In this document: positions 44,689 to 53,618 of the stretch, in pieces
Layout of the letters: each line of letters starts with the position of its first letter
Position numbering within the stretch: the first letter of the stretch is position 1
Assembly (NCBI GenBank): GCA_024743115.1
Contig: JANSXC010000011.1
Span: 62,001 to 126,000 of the forward strand
DNA length: 64,000 nt
DNA from: a bacterium
Lineage (GTDB): Bacteria; Planctomycetota; UBA1135; UBA2386
Direction of reading: 5' to 3'
Program-made: the position numbers and the translations under genes
The notes under the pieces: model-generated
Told to the model about the DNA's origin: nothing
Databases searched by the model: none
Seen by the model: only the letters and a program-made list of their open reading frames with translations

Positions 44689-45741
44689 TCAGGCCTCTTC
44701 GTCGCCATCAAGGCGCTCACCAAGGCGCGAACGGGCATTCTCGAGCCGTTCGATCCGCCGGCGGAGCCGCTCGCATTCATCCTCGTCCTTCGTGGCACTG
44801 AGTTCCTGCCGGACGTCCGCGAGCTTCTTGTCGATCTCCTCGATCGTCATCACGTCGTCGGCCTTGTCGAAGGCAGCGCGCTCCATGGGCGCGTCCTCCT
44901 CGTCTTCCACGAGCGGCACGGCCGGCGGCATGATGCGCCGCTCTGGAGTGTGCGCCCGGGTATCCATGAGGTTGGGTGACGCGATCTCGATGCCGGCAGC
45001 AAAGAGTTCGTCCATGATCCGCCGCCGCAGGTTCGAGCGCCGCGTCAGCACGGCGGTGACTTCTTTGTAGGTCCCACCGACCCGATAGACGACGGAGAAG
45101 TCACCGAGTTCGACGACCAGAACGAACGGCTTGTCGAGCTCCGCGGCCTCGGCGGCCCGCTTCAAACACGCCTCGATCGTGGCCCGCGGCACGTCGTAGC
45201 CGAGAGAGACCGTCGCCGAGATGATCGTCTTCTTCTTCTGGACGACGCGATACGGATTGCTGACGAGGAACAAATTGGGCAGCGTCTCGAGATCGGCGGC
45301 CTCGGTCTGAATCTCGGTGTGGAACATCCCACGCTCCGTGACCCGACCGAAGTAGTCGCCGACCCGCAGGAAGTCGCCGTTCTTGAATGCCCCGACGATC
45401 CGTAGCTGCAGACCCGCAAGCAGGTTGCCGAGGATGGTCGTCGAGGACAGACCGAGCACACCGACCACGACCGCGCCGAGGACCTGCACCGTATCGCTGC
45501 CGAGACCGATCTCGCGCGCGAAGACGATCAGCACGATCAGCACGCCGCCAAAGGTCATCAGCAACGTCGTGACGTAGATCTGGAACTCCCGCCGCAGGCC
45601 GGTGAGCACGCGCTGGAGCACGAGCCTCGTACCCAGCACGAGCGCGACGACGACGACCGCGGTGACGCCGACCAGCCACCACTGGGATTCGGCCTTACCG
45701 GTTTCTTCCAACAGCGGCGGCAGGAATCGGCTCATGTGCAT
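44689..45741 (-). CDS. MscS-family small-conductance mechanosensitive channel
   Basis: 350 residues from the ATG at 45741, chosen over 45735 because GGAGAG lies upstream. Three N-terminal helices (WWLVGVTAVVVVALVLG, YVTTLLMTFGGVLIVLIV, VVGVLGLSSTTILGNLLAGL) end in the pore helix, followed by the MscS beta domain (FKNGDFLRVGDYFGRVTERG) and the alpha/beta chamber. A charged C-terminal coiled coil (EEIDKKLADVRQELS; RLRRRIERLE) is longer than in E. coli MscS. It releases osmolytes on hypo-osmotic shock. Divergent from the TIR gene, 172 bp away. Confidence 0.9.
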   Translation of the reverse strand: MHMSRFLPPLLEETGKAESQWWLVGVTAVVVVALVLGTRLVLQRVLTGLRREFQIYVTTLLMTFGGVLIVLIVFAREIGLGSDTVQVLGAVVVGVLGLSSTTILGNLLAGLQLRIVGAFKNGDFLRVGDYFGRVTERGMFHTEIQTEAADLETLPNLFLVSNPYRVVQKKKTIISATVSLGYDVPRATIEACLKRAAEAAELDKPFVLVVELGDFSVVYRVGGTYKEVTAVLTRRSNLRRRIMDELFAAGIEIASPNLMDTRAHTPERRIMPPAVPLVEDEEDAPMERAAFDKADDVMTIEEIDKKLADVRQELSATKDEDECERLRRRIERLENARSRLGERLDGDEEA

Positions 45742-45913
45742 GACGACCGGCACTCTCCGCGCCGGCCCGTTCGACTTCAAGAACGCGCTCGCGCCGCCGA
45801 CGAAACCGGCGCACGAACTGGCTCACTCCGATACCCACGGTTAGCCTGACGCGTCCGGAGGTCGGGAGTCCCAGCTCGGGGACCGCCTGTGCCGGAATCG
45901 AGAAGAAGAGCTG

Positions 45914-47332
45914 ATGAGCAGTCCGGCAGCCACCGAACGTTTCTGGGATCGCCTGCTCGGTGATGTCGAAGAACCCGGCGTCATTCCGATCATCGGCGAG
46001 GACCTGCCGAGCATTCGCACCGACGCCGGCGACTCGACGCTCTACCCTGTGCTCGCGAAACTGCTCGCCGAGTACCTCGGCCAGGAGACCGACGACCTGC
46101 CGGCCGGCGGCGAACTCAATGCGGTGACGCGGCGCTACCTCGAGTCGGGAACGCGCGACGACCCGCACGAGATCGAGGACGTCTACAAGGGCATCAACAA
46201 GATCGTCCGCGAGCAGCAGTTCGAACCGTCCGAAACGCTGCGCAAGCTCGCCGAGATCCGGGCGCTGAAGTTGTTCGTCAAGACGACGTTCGACCTGCAG
46301 CTGGCGCACGCGATCTCGCAGGTCCGTTACTCCAAGGACCGATACTCCGAGGAGGACAAGCTGACCAAGGTCGAGGCCTACAGCCCGGAGTCGAGCGTGG
46401 ACCTCGGCTGCCGGTGGGAGAAGCTCGAGCGCGAGACCGTGTTCCACCTCTTCGGCAAGCTCTCTGCCGTGCCCTACGAGTACGTCGTCACGGAAGAGGA
46501 CACGCTCGAGTTCATGTATGCGCTGCAGGACGAGAACAAGGGCCCGAAGGCGCTGTTCCACGAACTCAGCCGCCGCCCGCTGCTGCTCATCGGCAGCACG
46601 TTCCCTGACTGGCTGACACGGTTCTTTCTGCGGGCAGCAACCGGCGAACGCCTCTCGAGCGAGCAGTCGAACGTCAAGGTGTTCGTCAACACGAGCGACC
46701 GCCGCGATCCGCGACTGCGCGCGTTCTTGAGCGATATCGGCGCCCGCACGCGGTTCTACGAGGGCGGCGACCCGGCGGAGTTCGTTGCGGAGCTGCATCG
46801 TCGCTGGATCGAGCGCCATCCGCAAAAGGTGAACGCCACCGGCGATCAGAAGGCAGCTGCTGGCGGCAGCTCTGACATGAAGGAGGGCTCGATCTTCCTG
46901 AGCTACGCGAGCGAGGATCGCAATGCGACGACGAAGATCCGCGACGCACTCGAAGCTGCGGGCCTCGACGTCTGGTTCGATCGCGACGACCTCCCCCCCG
47001 GCTCGAAGTTCAAGCCGGAGATTAAATACAACATCGAGAGGTGCGCCCTGTTCCTACCGGTGTTGTCCAACACCCTCACGATCGGCGACCGCCGGTTCGT
47101 CCGCCGCGAGTGGAAGATCGCGGCCGAGGTCGCGATGGATGCACCGGACAGCGCCAAGTTCATCATGCCGATCGCGATCGAGGACGTACCGCCCAACTCG
47201 GAGTACATCGACAAGGCCATTCGCGACTGCAACTGGGAGTGGGCACCTGGCGGGCAGGTATCGACCAAGTTCGTGGATCAAGTCGTGGAGGCCTACCGCG
47301 AATACCAGAAGAACAGCCGGGAGACGGCATGA
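45914..47332 (+). CDS. SIR2-like plus TIR-domain protein (conflict-system effector)
   Basis: 472 residues. Residues 1-290 match the SIR2-like (PF13289-type) fold seen in TIR-linked proteins: FWDRLLGDVEEPGVIPIIG at the start, KLFVKTTFD (122-127), VFHLFGKLS (176-184) and LLLIGSTFPDWLTRFFLR. At 325-465 a TIR domain begins EGSIFLSYASED, with DVWFDRDDLPPG and EIKYNIERC, where Glu369 is the candidate NADase residue. In the SIR2-like part, the catalytic His of KLHG is Phe180 and the Asn of TTNYD-type motif is Phe126, so only TIR looks catalytic. A second Met (322) could start a TIR-only product. The stop overlaps the STAND start (ATGA). Likely an NAD-depleting effector. Confidence 0.85.
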   Translation: MSSPAATERFWDRLLGDVEEPGVIPIIGEDLPSIRTDAGDSTLYPVLAKLLAEYLGQETDDLPAGGELNAVTRRYLESGTRDDPHEIEDVYKGINKIVREQQFEPSETLRKLAEIRALKLFVKTTFDLQLAHAISQVRYSKDRYSEEDKLTKVEAYSPESSVDLGCRWEKLERETVFHLFGKLSAVPYEYVVTEEDTLEFMYALQDENKGPKALFHELSRRPLLLIGSTFPDWLTRFFLRAATGERLSSEQSNVKVFVNTSDRRDPRLRAFLSDIGARTRFYEGGDPAEFVAELHRRWIERHPQKVNATGDQKAAAGGSSDMKEGSIFLSYASEDRNATTKIRDALEAAGLDVWFDRDDLPPGSKFKPEIKYNIERCALFLPVLSNTLTIGDRRFVRREWKIAAEVAMDAPDSAKFIMPIAIEDVPPNSEYIDKAIRDCNWEWAPGGQVSTKFVDQVVEAYREYQKNSRETA

Positions 47333-50196
47333 CCGCGGAACCGACGCAACCGCTGACGGTGGGCGAACGCGTCCGGGTCGACGAGCAGAACCCCTGGCCG
47401 GGCCTCGCGTCATTCACCGAACAAGACTCGGCGTTCTTCAACGGCCGCGAAACCGAGACCGATCAGCTCTACGCCCTCACGAGCCGCAGTCGACTGACAA
47501 CGCTCTTCGGGGTATCGGGACTCGGCAAGACGTCGCTACTGCTCGCCGGCGTCTTCCCGCGGCTCCGGGAGCAGGCCATCCTGCCCGTCCTGATCCGCCT
47601 CGACTACTCGGAGGACGAACCCGATCTGGTGCGGCAGGTCTTTCGGGCTATCCATCACGAAGCCGAGGCCTGCGGCGCCGAGGCCCCGGTGGCCCAGGCC
47701 GGCGACACGCTCTGGGAATACTTCCACCGCGAGGACGCCGACTTTTGGAGCAGCCGGAACAAACTTCTGCAGCCGCTGCTCGTCTTCGATCAATTCGAAG
47801 AGATCTTCACGCTCGGCCTCGCGACGCCCGGCCGCAGACGCGCCACGGAACGGTTCGTCGAAGCCCTCGCCGACCTCATCGAGGGCCGAGCCCCGGAGTC
47901 GGTGCGCCGCCGACTCGACGCGGACGACGAGACCATCGGCGCGTTCAACTTCCGCCGGCACGAATACAAGATCCTCCTGAGCCTGCGCGAGGACTTCCTC
48001 GCGCCGCTCGAGGGCCTGCGCAAGCAGATGCCGGCGATCGTGCACAACCGCTACCGCCTGCGCCGGATGACCGGCGAAGCGGCAATGACCGTGGTCGGCG
48101 CTGCCGAACACTTGGTGACCCCCGAAGTCGCCGAACGGATCGTACGCTTCGTCGCGGCACAGGATGACGGCTCGACCGCCCTCGAGGACCTCGTCGTCGA
48201 GCCCGCGCTGCTGAGCGTCGTGAGCCGGGAGTTCAACAACCGCCGCATGCGCGCGCACGAGGATCGGATCACGGATCACCTCATCGCGGGCACGGCCGAG
48301 GAGATCCTCGACGACGTCTACGACAACGGCGTCGACGACTTCGGCGATCGCACCGCCGACGTCCGGGCGTTCATCGAGGATCACCTGCTGACGGAATCGG
48401 GATTCCGCGACAGCGAAGCACTCGACAACGCGCTGACCCTGCCGGGCATCGATCTCGACGTGATCCAGACGCTCGTCAACCGGCGCCTGCTGCGGTTCGA
48501 AGATCGCGACGGCGTGCGCCGCGTCGAGCTGACACACGACCTGCTCACGGGCGTGATCCGCAAGAGCCGCGAAGCACGGCGGCGAGAGGAACGGGCCGCG
48601 GAGGCGGCGGCGGAACGCGCGAAGCTGGCGGCCGAACGGGCCAAGCTCCGCAAACAGATTCTCTACGTCCTCGCGGGCGCCGCGGTCTGCGTGGTCCTCG
48701 CGGGCGTTGCATGGATCCAGAAGAGCAACGCCGACTCCTGGCGCGATGCGTCGCGCGAGTCCCTGGCGCGCACGAAGCTGCGGCTCGACGAGCCCGATGT
48801 CGCGGGACTCCTGCTGACGCGCGTCGAGGAGCCGAGCCAGGAAGCCAGGAAGGTGATTCGCCAAGTGCTGCAACGCGGCCTCACCCACCGACTGACCTAC
48901 CCGGGTGATCGCGAACTCACGTTCGAGCAGGGCACCCTCACTCCGAACATGCGGCACGCGCTCGCCGTCTCGCATTCACGCCTGGCGCTGCAATGGCAGC
49001 TGCCGCAGCGTGGTTCGGGCGCGAACGGGAACCGTGCGACCGCGGACACCTCCCCGTTGGCGCAGTCCGAACCGGTCACGCTGCCGGGCGCAACGACCGG
49101 GATTCTCGCGTTTGCCGTGAGTCGACCGCAGACCGGCAGCGAAGTGCAGACCATCGGGGTCATCGGCGCACGGGACGGCTCGGCGCGGATCTTCCACGGT
49201 CTGCGCGAACACATGGAACTCTACAGGGACGCCAACGAGCAGGACCCGCAGCCGGTGTGGTCCGCGGCGGTGACTCCGTCGGGCAAGCGAGTCGCTCTGG
49301 GCTGCGGCGATCGCACCGTGCGACAGTGGTCGGTGCGACCTCAGGGCGAGCACGTCAACGCCATGCCCGGCACCGTCCTCGAGTTCGCACCTGACAGCGA
49401 CAGCGAGAACAGCCCGTTCAACAACTCGAACGAGACCATCTCGATCGTGGCCCTCAGCCCGGACGGCAAACAACTCGCAGCCGCCTCGTCCCAGGGTCGC
49501 ATCGTCTGCTGGACCGGCGGTCCGCACACAGAACCCGAGCGGCACGACCTCGAGGGTCATGACGGAGCGATCGTCGCTGCGGAGTTCGACGCCAAGAGCC
49601 GGATCTTCGTGACCGGATCCTGGGATCAACACGTCAGGGTGTTCGAACTCGACCCGACGCCAGAGCTCGCCAAGGCCTTCGCCCTGGGCTCCGCGATCAC
49701 GGAGCTCACAATCGCTGCCGACGGCAGCAGGATCTTGGCCGCGGTGGAATCCGGCATGGTGTGGGAAATTCGACGCAAACAGTCGGCCTGGACCCTGACC
49801 GACAAACCACTCGTCCAAGCCGATGCGAATCGCGGCCCCCCCGTAGCGCTGAGCTTCCGACCCGACACGCAGACTCCCCAGTTCCTACTGGCATATCAGA
49901 ACGGCGGCATCGAGATCCACGGACCGGAATCGGAAGACGTGAACATCCTCGAGAGCAACCGCATCGTGCGATTCGCTGCCTGGAGCCAGGACGGCACCCG
50001 CGTGCTGTCGTCTTCGTCCTTGCCCGTATCAGAAGAACTGCCCGCCGAGGTTCACCCACACGAGCTTCGGGTGTGGTATCCGCAGACTCCCAGCGGCGTT
50101 GACGGCGAGCTCCACGCGCAGCTCAAGACCTTCTTCGCCAGGCACGGCTTCGCGCGAATCTCCGCGGACGAGGCCCAGCGCCTCGGTCTGGAGTAG
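47329..50196 (+). CDS. nSTAND1 NTPase with membrane segment and C-terminal WD40-like propeller
   Basis: 955 residues from the ATG at 47329. The STAND NTPase has Walker A GVSGLGKTS (61-69) and Walker B LLVFDQFEE with Asp154, Glu157-158 (nSTAND1-type DQFEE). A winged-helix/arm region extends to about 405 (DLDVIQTLVNRRLLRFEDRD, ELTHDLL). A charged coiled coil (REERAAEAAAERAKLAAERA) precedes one hydrophobic helix at about 443-463 (YVLAGAAVCVVLAGVAWI). Residues about 500-930 are beta repeats with WD40-like blade pattern (LSPDGKQLAAASSQGRIVCW, FVTGSWDQHVRVFEL). Predicted ATP-driven sensor or switch that recognises a trigger with the C-terminal propeller and acts on the TIR partner. The long open frame to 47041 is antisense/overlap, not chosen. 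Confidence 0.85.
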   Translation: MTAEPTQPLTVGERVRVDEQNPWPGLASFTEQDSAFFNGRETETDQLYALTSRSRLTTLFGVSGLGKTSLLLAGVFPRLREQAILPVLIRLDYSEDEPDLVRQVFRAIHHEAEACGAEAPVAQAGDTLWEYFHREDADFWSSRNKLLQPLLVFDQFEEIFTLGLATPGRRRATERFVEALADLIEGRAPESVRRRLDADDETIGAFNFRRHEYKILLSLREDFLAPLEGLRKQMPAIVHNRYRLRRMTGEAAMTVVGAAEHLVTPEVAERIVRFVAAQDDGSTALEDLVVEPALLSVVSREFNNRRMRAHEDRITDHLIAGTAEEILDDVYDNGVDDFGDRTADVRAFIEDHLLTESGFRDSEALDNALTLPGIDLDVIQTLVNRRLLRFEDRDGVRRVELTHDLLTGVIRKSREARRREERAAEAAAERAKLAAERAKLRKQILYVLAGAAVCVVLAGVAWIQKSNADSWRDASRESLARTKLRLDEPDVAGLLLTRVEEPSQEARKVIRQVLQRGLTHRLTYPGDRELTFEQGTLTPNMRHALAVSHSRLALQWQLPQRGSGANGNRATADTSPLAQSEPVTLPGATTGILAFAVSRPQTGSEVQTIGVIGARDGSARIFHGLREHMELYRDANEQDPQPVWSAAVTPSGKRVALGCGDRTVRQWSVRPQGEHVNAMPGTVLEFAPDSDSENSPFNNSNETISIVALSPDGKQLAAASSQGRIVCWTGGPHTEPERHDLEGHDGAIVAAEFDAKSRIFVTGSWDQHVRVFELDPTPELAKAFALGSAITELTIAADGSRILAAVESGMVWEIRRKQSAWTLTDKPLVQADANRGPPVALSFRPDTQTPQFLLAYQNGGIEIHGPESEDVNILESNRIVRFAAWSQDGTRVLSSSSLPVSEELPAEVHPHELRVWYPQTPSGVDGELHAQLKTFFARHGFARISADEAQRLGLE

Positions 50197-50212
50197 CTGT
50201 CTTCGGCGCCCG

Positions 50213-51262
50213 CTACCGGCGCGATGAAGTCGGCTCGACGGCGAACGTGCGCGAGAACTCGCGGTCAGCCGTCGCCCGCACCGTGATCGTCTGCGGCGCC
50301 TCGCCCCAGGGCAGCGTCCGCAGCGGCAGCTCCGTCTGCGTCGCATAGCGGTAGACCTCACCGTCCCAGCCCCTGGTGACGGCGGGCAACGCAACGGCTC
50401 GGCCGTGGATGATCGCGACAGCGCGCTCGATCGCCCGATCCCGGCTCACGATTTCGCCCGCGACTCGCAGGGCGGTGTCGTCCACCGTCACCCGGAGCGT
50501 CATGCTGCCTTCGCCAGCCGCCAATACCTGCGCCTCGAAGTCGTGCTTGAGAAAGCTCGTCAGGCGCTCGGCCGCGACCCGCGGCACCGCGAGCTCGAGA
50601 CTCTCTCGCAGCCGCTCGTCGCTGTCCGGCACCGCCATCGGGGGATACAGCACGCAGGGCAACGCCCAGAGCCACGCGTTCGCCCGCTCGTGCAGCGCAA
50701 TCGGATAGGCACTGAGCAGCGGGATCGCGTCGATCGGCGGCGAAGCATCGCTGGTCCGAACCTCGAAGCTCACGTCGACGTAGTCGTAGTCGTGATCGCG
50801 CACCACGAGCCCACCGATCCATGTGAACATCCAGATCCCCAGACTGCTCCAGAACCGATGCTCGACCACCTCCGGCTCGGTATCGAGCCCGCTCAGCCGC
50901 GGCCAGATTCGCAGATCGGCCTGCTCGAACTCGAGCGAGTCCTCGCTCGCGGCAACGACCTCGACCGCCGCGCCATAAGCCTGCAGATGCCGCGCCAGAT
51001 CGACCGAGAAGTTCGCGAACGCATCGCTCGCCGCCGTCTCGGACACAGGGCCATCAGCTGAAGGGGCATCGACCGCCGAATCCGCCGCGGTTGCGGGGAC
51101 CGGCTGCGCCACCGGCTCGTCCATCTTCGTTGCCGGCAGGATCACGACACGAAGATTCGCTGGCGGGCCGCTGAGGTCCGGACCGGACGCAACACAACCG
51201 TGCGCCACAGCACTGGCCAGCAGTACGGCGAGAATCCCGTGGTTTCGGCGACGACTGGACAT
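50213..51262 (-). CDS. Lipoprotein, hypothetical
   Basis: 349 residues from the ATG at 51262 (an in-frame GTG at 51280 is an alternative). Lipoprotein signal (ILAVLLASAVAHGC). The mature part begins with a low-complexity Ala/Pro/Val linker, then a mixed alpha/beta domain (SVDLARHLQAYGAAVEVVAA, ADLRIWPRLSGLD) and a hydrophobic patch (WSSLGIWMFTWIGGLVV). The C-terminal half (ERLTSFLKHDFEAQVLAA to RATADREFSRTFAVEP) is beta-rich. It has the general look of planctomycete/gamma-type lipoproteins that assemble in the outer membrane (SLP/LptE-like size), but no family is certain. Convergent with the STAND gene. Confidence 0.6.
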   Translation of the reverse strand: MSSRRRNHGILAVLLASAVAHGCVASGPDLSGPPANLRVVILPATKMDEPVAQPVPATAADSAVDAPSADGPVSETAASDAFANFSVDLARHLQAYGAAVEVVAASEDSLEFEQADLRIWPRLSGLDTEPEVVEHRFWSSLGIWMFTWIGGLVVRDHDYDYVDVSFEVRTSDASPPIDAIPLLSAYPIALHERANAWLWALPCVLYPPMAVPDSDERLRESLELAVPRVAAERLTSFLKHDFEAQVLAAGEGSMTLRVTVDDTALRVAGEIVSRDRAIERAVAIIHGRAVALPAVTRGWDGEVYRYATQTELPLRTLPWGEAPQTITVRATADREFSRTFAVEPTSSRR

Positions 51263-51292
51263 GGCGTATTCGTGGCTCACGGTGCGCGAGGA

Positions 51293-53398
51293 CTATCGGA
51301 CCGGGTGCAACGTGTAAACCAGACGGAAACCGATCGCGGGCGCCCCGAGGTGAGGAGCACGCGGTCGCGGCTCGCAGAAGTAGCCGGAGTAGTCCGCGCC
51401 GGGGCGCCCCCACTCCGCCGCGCCGCCCTCGAGTTCCGTCCACGGCCGGTAGTCGGACTCGCCCATGACCATCGGGGCAACCCGACTCTCCGACCAGCAG
51501 AGCTCGGCCAGGCCACTGCGAAGACCCCAGATCAGCCCGGTCTCGGATCGCACGCGAGGCAGCACGAACAGCTGCTGGATCGGGCTCACTGCATCATCCG
51601 GCGATCCCGCGCCCGACCGGCTCTCGACCGCCGACGCCTCACCGGCCTTTGCCATCAGCCCGAACGCCGCCTCGAGCTGCCGCTGGGTCGGCACCGAGAA
51701 CTCGAGGCCGGAACCTTCGGTCGTGCTGTAGGCGTAGCGCGCGAACTCGCTCGCAACCTCGTAGGGCACACCCGAGATCAGTTCGTCGTCGGCCATGCTC
51801 GCTACGGCCGCCCGGTTGTCGGTCCACCAGCGATAGAGTGCGCGGGACAGCGGCGCGCCCTTGCGCTGCAGCCAGTCGAGGCGGTCGCGAAACTCACCTG
51901 CGGTCATCTCGTGACGGTCGATCAGGAACGCGTGATCCCCGACGTCGACGAGCGCCATGTCCTGCTTGCGACCCTCGAGCCGCCAGACCCGCCCCCGCTG
52001 CCAGATCGCCCGCTCCATCTGCGACCGAGTGCCGTGACCGGCAGCCCAGTTGCTCACCCAGTTCCGGAGGTCGGCCTTGTCCACGCCATCGGGATCCGCG
52101 TCGTGATCCTTATCTTCAGGCCATTTGGACGGATAAGCCGTCGACGGAACGCTGCCGAGTGACCGTGCCAAGAAGCCATCGAGCGTCGGATCCTTGAAGT
52201 CGCTGAAGTTTGCGACGATCTGATCCTTCTCGCGCTTCACCCTGCTCTTCTCGGTCTCGAACGTGCTCCGATTCGCCTTGGCACGCCGCAGATCGGGGCC
52301 GTAGCGCTGGTTGCCAGGCCGTGACTGCAGAGCCTCGATCTTCGATTGCGCCTCCGCAGCATGCCGCGTGAGATCCGCCAACGACTTCGTGGACCACCGC
52401 GCCAAGTAGGGATTCTTGACGTTGAACTGCCGCTGCCATTTCTCCCAGTGAGCGTCGCTCGCGGTCGAGTCCTCGGCGCTCGTCGCCAGACCCTCTCGGG
52501 CGCTCGGAGGCAGATTCTTCTCCGTCTCGTTCGCGAGCTTCACTGCTTTGTCGACGAGCGACTGCAGCGCCTCGGCCTGAGTCTTCAGATCCTCCAGCTC
52601 CTCGATCTCCGTGGGCGTCCTGACTTTGAGATTCTCGATCTGCGCCGACAGCTTTTGAGCTCGATCTTGCACCTCTTGTAATCGCGCGGCCTCGAACGAC
52701 CGCATGAGGTCGTCCTCGACCAGATCGCGCTCCTTCATCAGATTGCCGAGGCGCTCCATCACGAGCGCCCGACGCTGCACCTCGGAAGCGATGAGGTTGC
52801 CCCAGGAGGCCTCGAGCGACTTCCAGTCCGTGAGCCCGAAGTGTTTCCATGAAGACCGATCGGTCGATTGACCTTCGCCCCCGATCCAAAGACGGAGCTT
52901 CTCGGGTCCATCCTCCTGCGCAAGCAGGCGCTCCTTGACCATGCCCGTCAACGCCAACACCAACTTCTCATAGCGCAATCGGGCATCGATGGGCCCGGGC
53001 GCATCGACGTCGAGGCCACGCTGAACTCGGTACAGCCGATCGAGCACGTCCAGCAGGCCATTCTGCAGATCCTGCAGCTCGCCGACGCACTCGCCCTCGG
53101 TCTCAGGCTCTTTGCCCGCCACACCGACAACGCCGCCACCGGCAGCCTCGGCGGTCCCTCGAATGCTCGTAGCTTCGGTTCCGAGCGCGGGGAGCGGCTT
53201 GGGCACCATCGGATGCTTCAACACGACTGCGATCAGCCGCTTCACCTCGATGTATTCCATCCGCTTCGAGCGCCGGATCGCGTCCGAATCCTGCGCGCCG
53301 GCCGCGCAGCTCAGACCAGCGAAGGACACGAGGATCGCGCAGAGGCCAAGCGCCATCCGACCCCGCACCTGCGACTGCCCACCTTCTCGAATACTCAC
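51293..53398 (-). CDS. Exported coiled-coil protein with C-terminal FGE-sulfatase-like domain
   Basis: 701 residues from a GTG at 53398; the ATG at 53356 (MALGLCAIL) is a good alternative that leaves only the signal peptide (LGLCAILVSFAGLSCAAG). Residues about 30-480 are strongly helical with coiled-coil (EVQDRAQKLSAQIENLKVRT; EELEDLKTQAEALQSLVDKA). Residues about 481-701 resemble the formylglycine-generating-enzyme/C-type-lectin-like fold: ALVDVGDHAFLIDRHEMTA at the start, YEVASEFARYA, LEFSVPTQRQLEAAFG, and PAIGFRLVYTLHP at the end. The domain's use as FGE enzyme here is doubtful; such domains often work as ligand-binding modules. Upstream of the lipoprotein on the same strand, 30 bp apart. 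Confidence 0.7.
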   Translation of the reverse strand: MSIREGGQSQVRGRMALGLCAILVSFAGLSCAAGAQDSDAIRRSKRMEYIEVKRLIAVVLKHPMVPKPLPALGTEATSIRGTAEAAGGGVVGVAGKEPETEGECVGELQDLQNGLLDVLDRLYRVQRGLDVDAPGPIDARLRYEKLVLALTGMVKERLLAQEDGPEKLRLWIGGEGQSTDRSSWKHFGLTDWKSLEASWGNLIASEVQRRALVMERLGNLMKERDLVEDDLMRSFEAARLQEVQDRAQKLSAQIENLKVRTPTEIEELEDLKTQAEALQSLVDKAVKLANETEKNLPPSAREGLATSAEDSTASDAHWEKWQRQFNVKNPYLARWSTKSLADLTRHAAEAQSKIEALQSRPGNQRYGPDLRRAKANRSTFETEKSRVKREKDQIVANFSDFKDPTLDGFLARSLGSVPSTAYPSKWPEDKDHDADPDGVDKADLRNWVSNWAAGHGTRSQMERAIWQRGRVWRLEGRKQDMALVDVGDHAFLIDRHEMTAGEFRDRLDWLQRKGAPLSRALYRWWTDNRAAVASMADDELISGVPYEVASEFARYAYSTTEGSGLEFSVPTQRQLEAAFGLMAKAGEASAVESRSGAGSPDDAVSPIQQLFVLPRVRSETGLIWGLRSGLAELCWSESRVAPMVMGESDYRPWTELEGGAAEWGRPGADYSGYFCEPRPRAPHLGAPAIGFRLVYTLHPVR

Positions 53399-53618
53399 GC
53401 GCTCATCGTATTCGAGCCGTCCCCGATCGAAAGCCCCGTTCGCGGATCCGCGCCGCAAGGCACGGGATCCTCCGTTCACCCGACAACATCGGCGCTTCGT
53501 CGCCGGCCGCGTGCGATCGCGCTGCCCGAACGACGCGAACTGTGCAAGTCCGCCGCACCGGGCTACGCTTTGGACGCGGTAGAAGGCGCCGCAAGGAGTT
53601 CGAGGAGTTGAAGAACCG

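Noticed and set aside
47041-47328. Upstream extension of the STAND protein overlapping the TIR gene
   Set aside because: The residues before the ATG at 47329 are Arg-rich and the ATGA overlap gives a normal coupled start.
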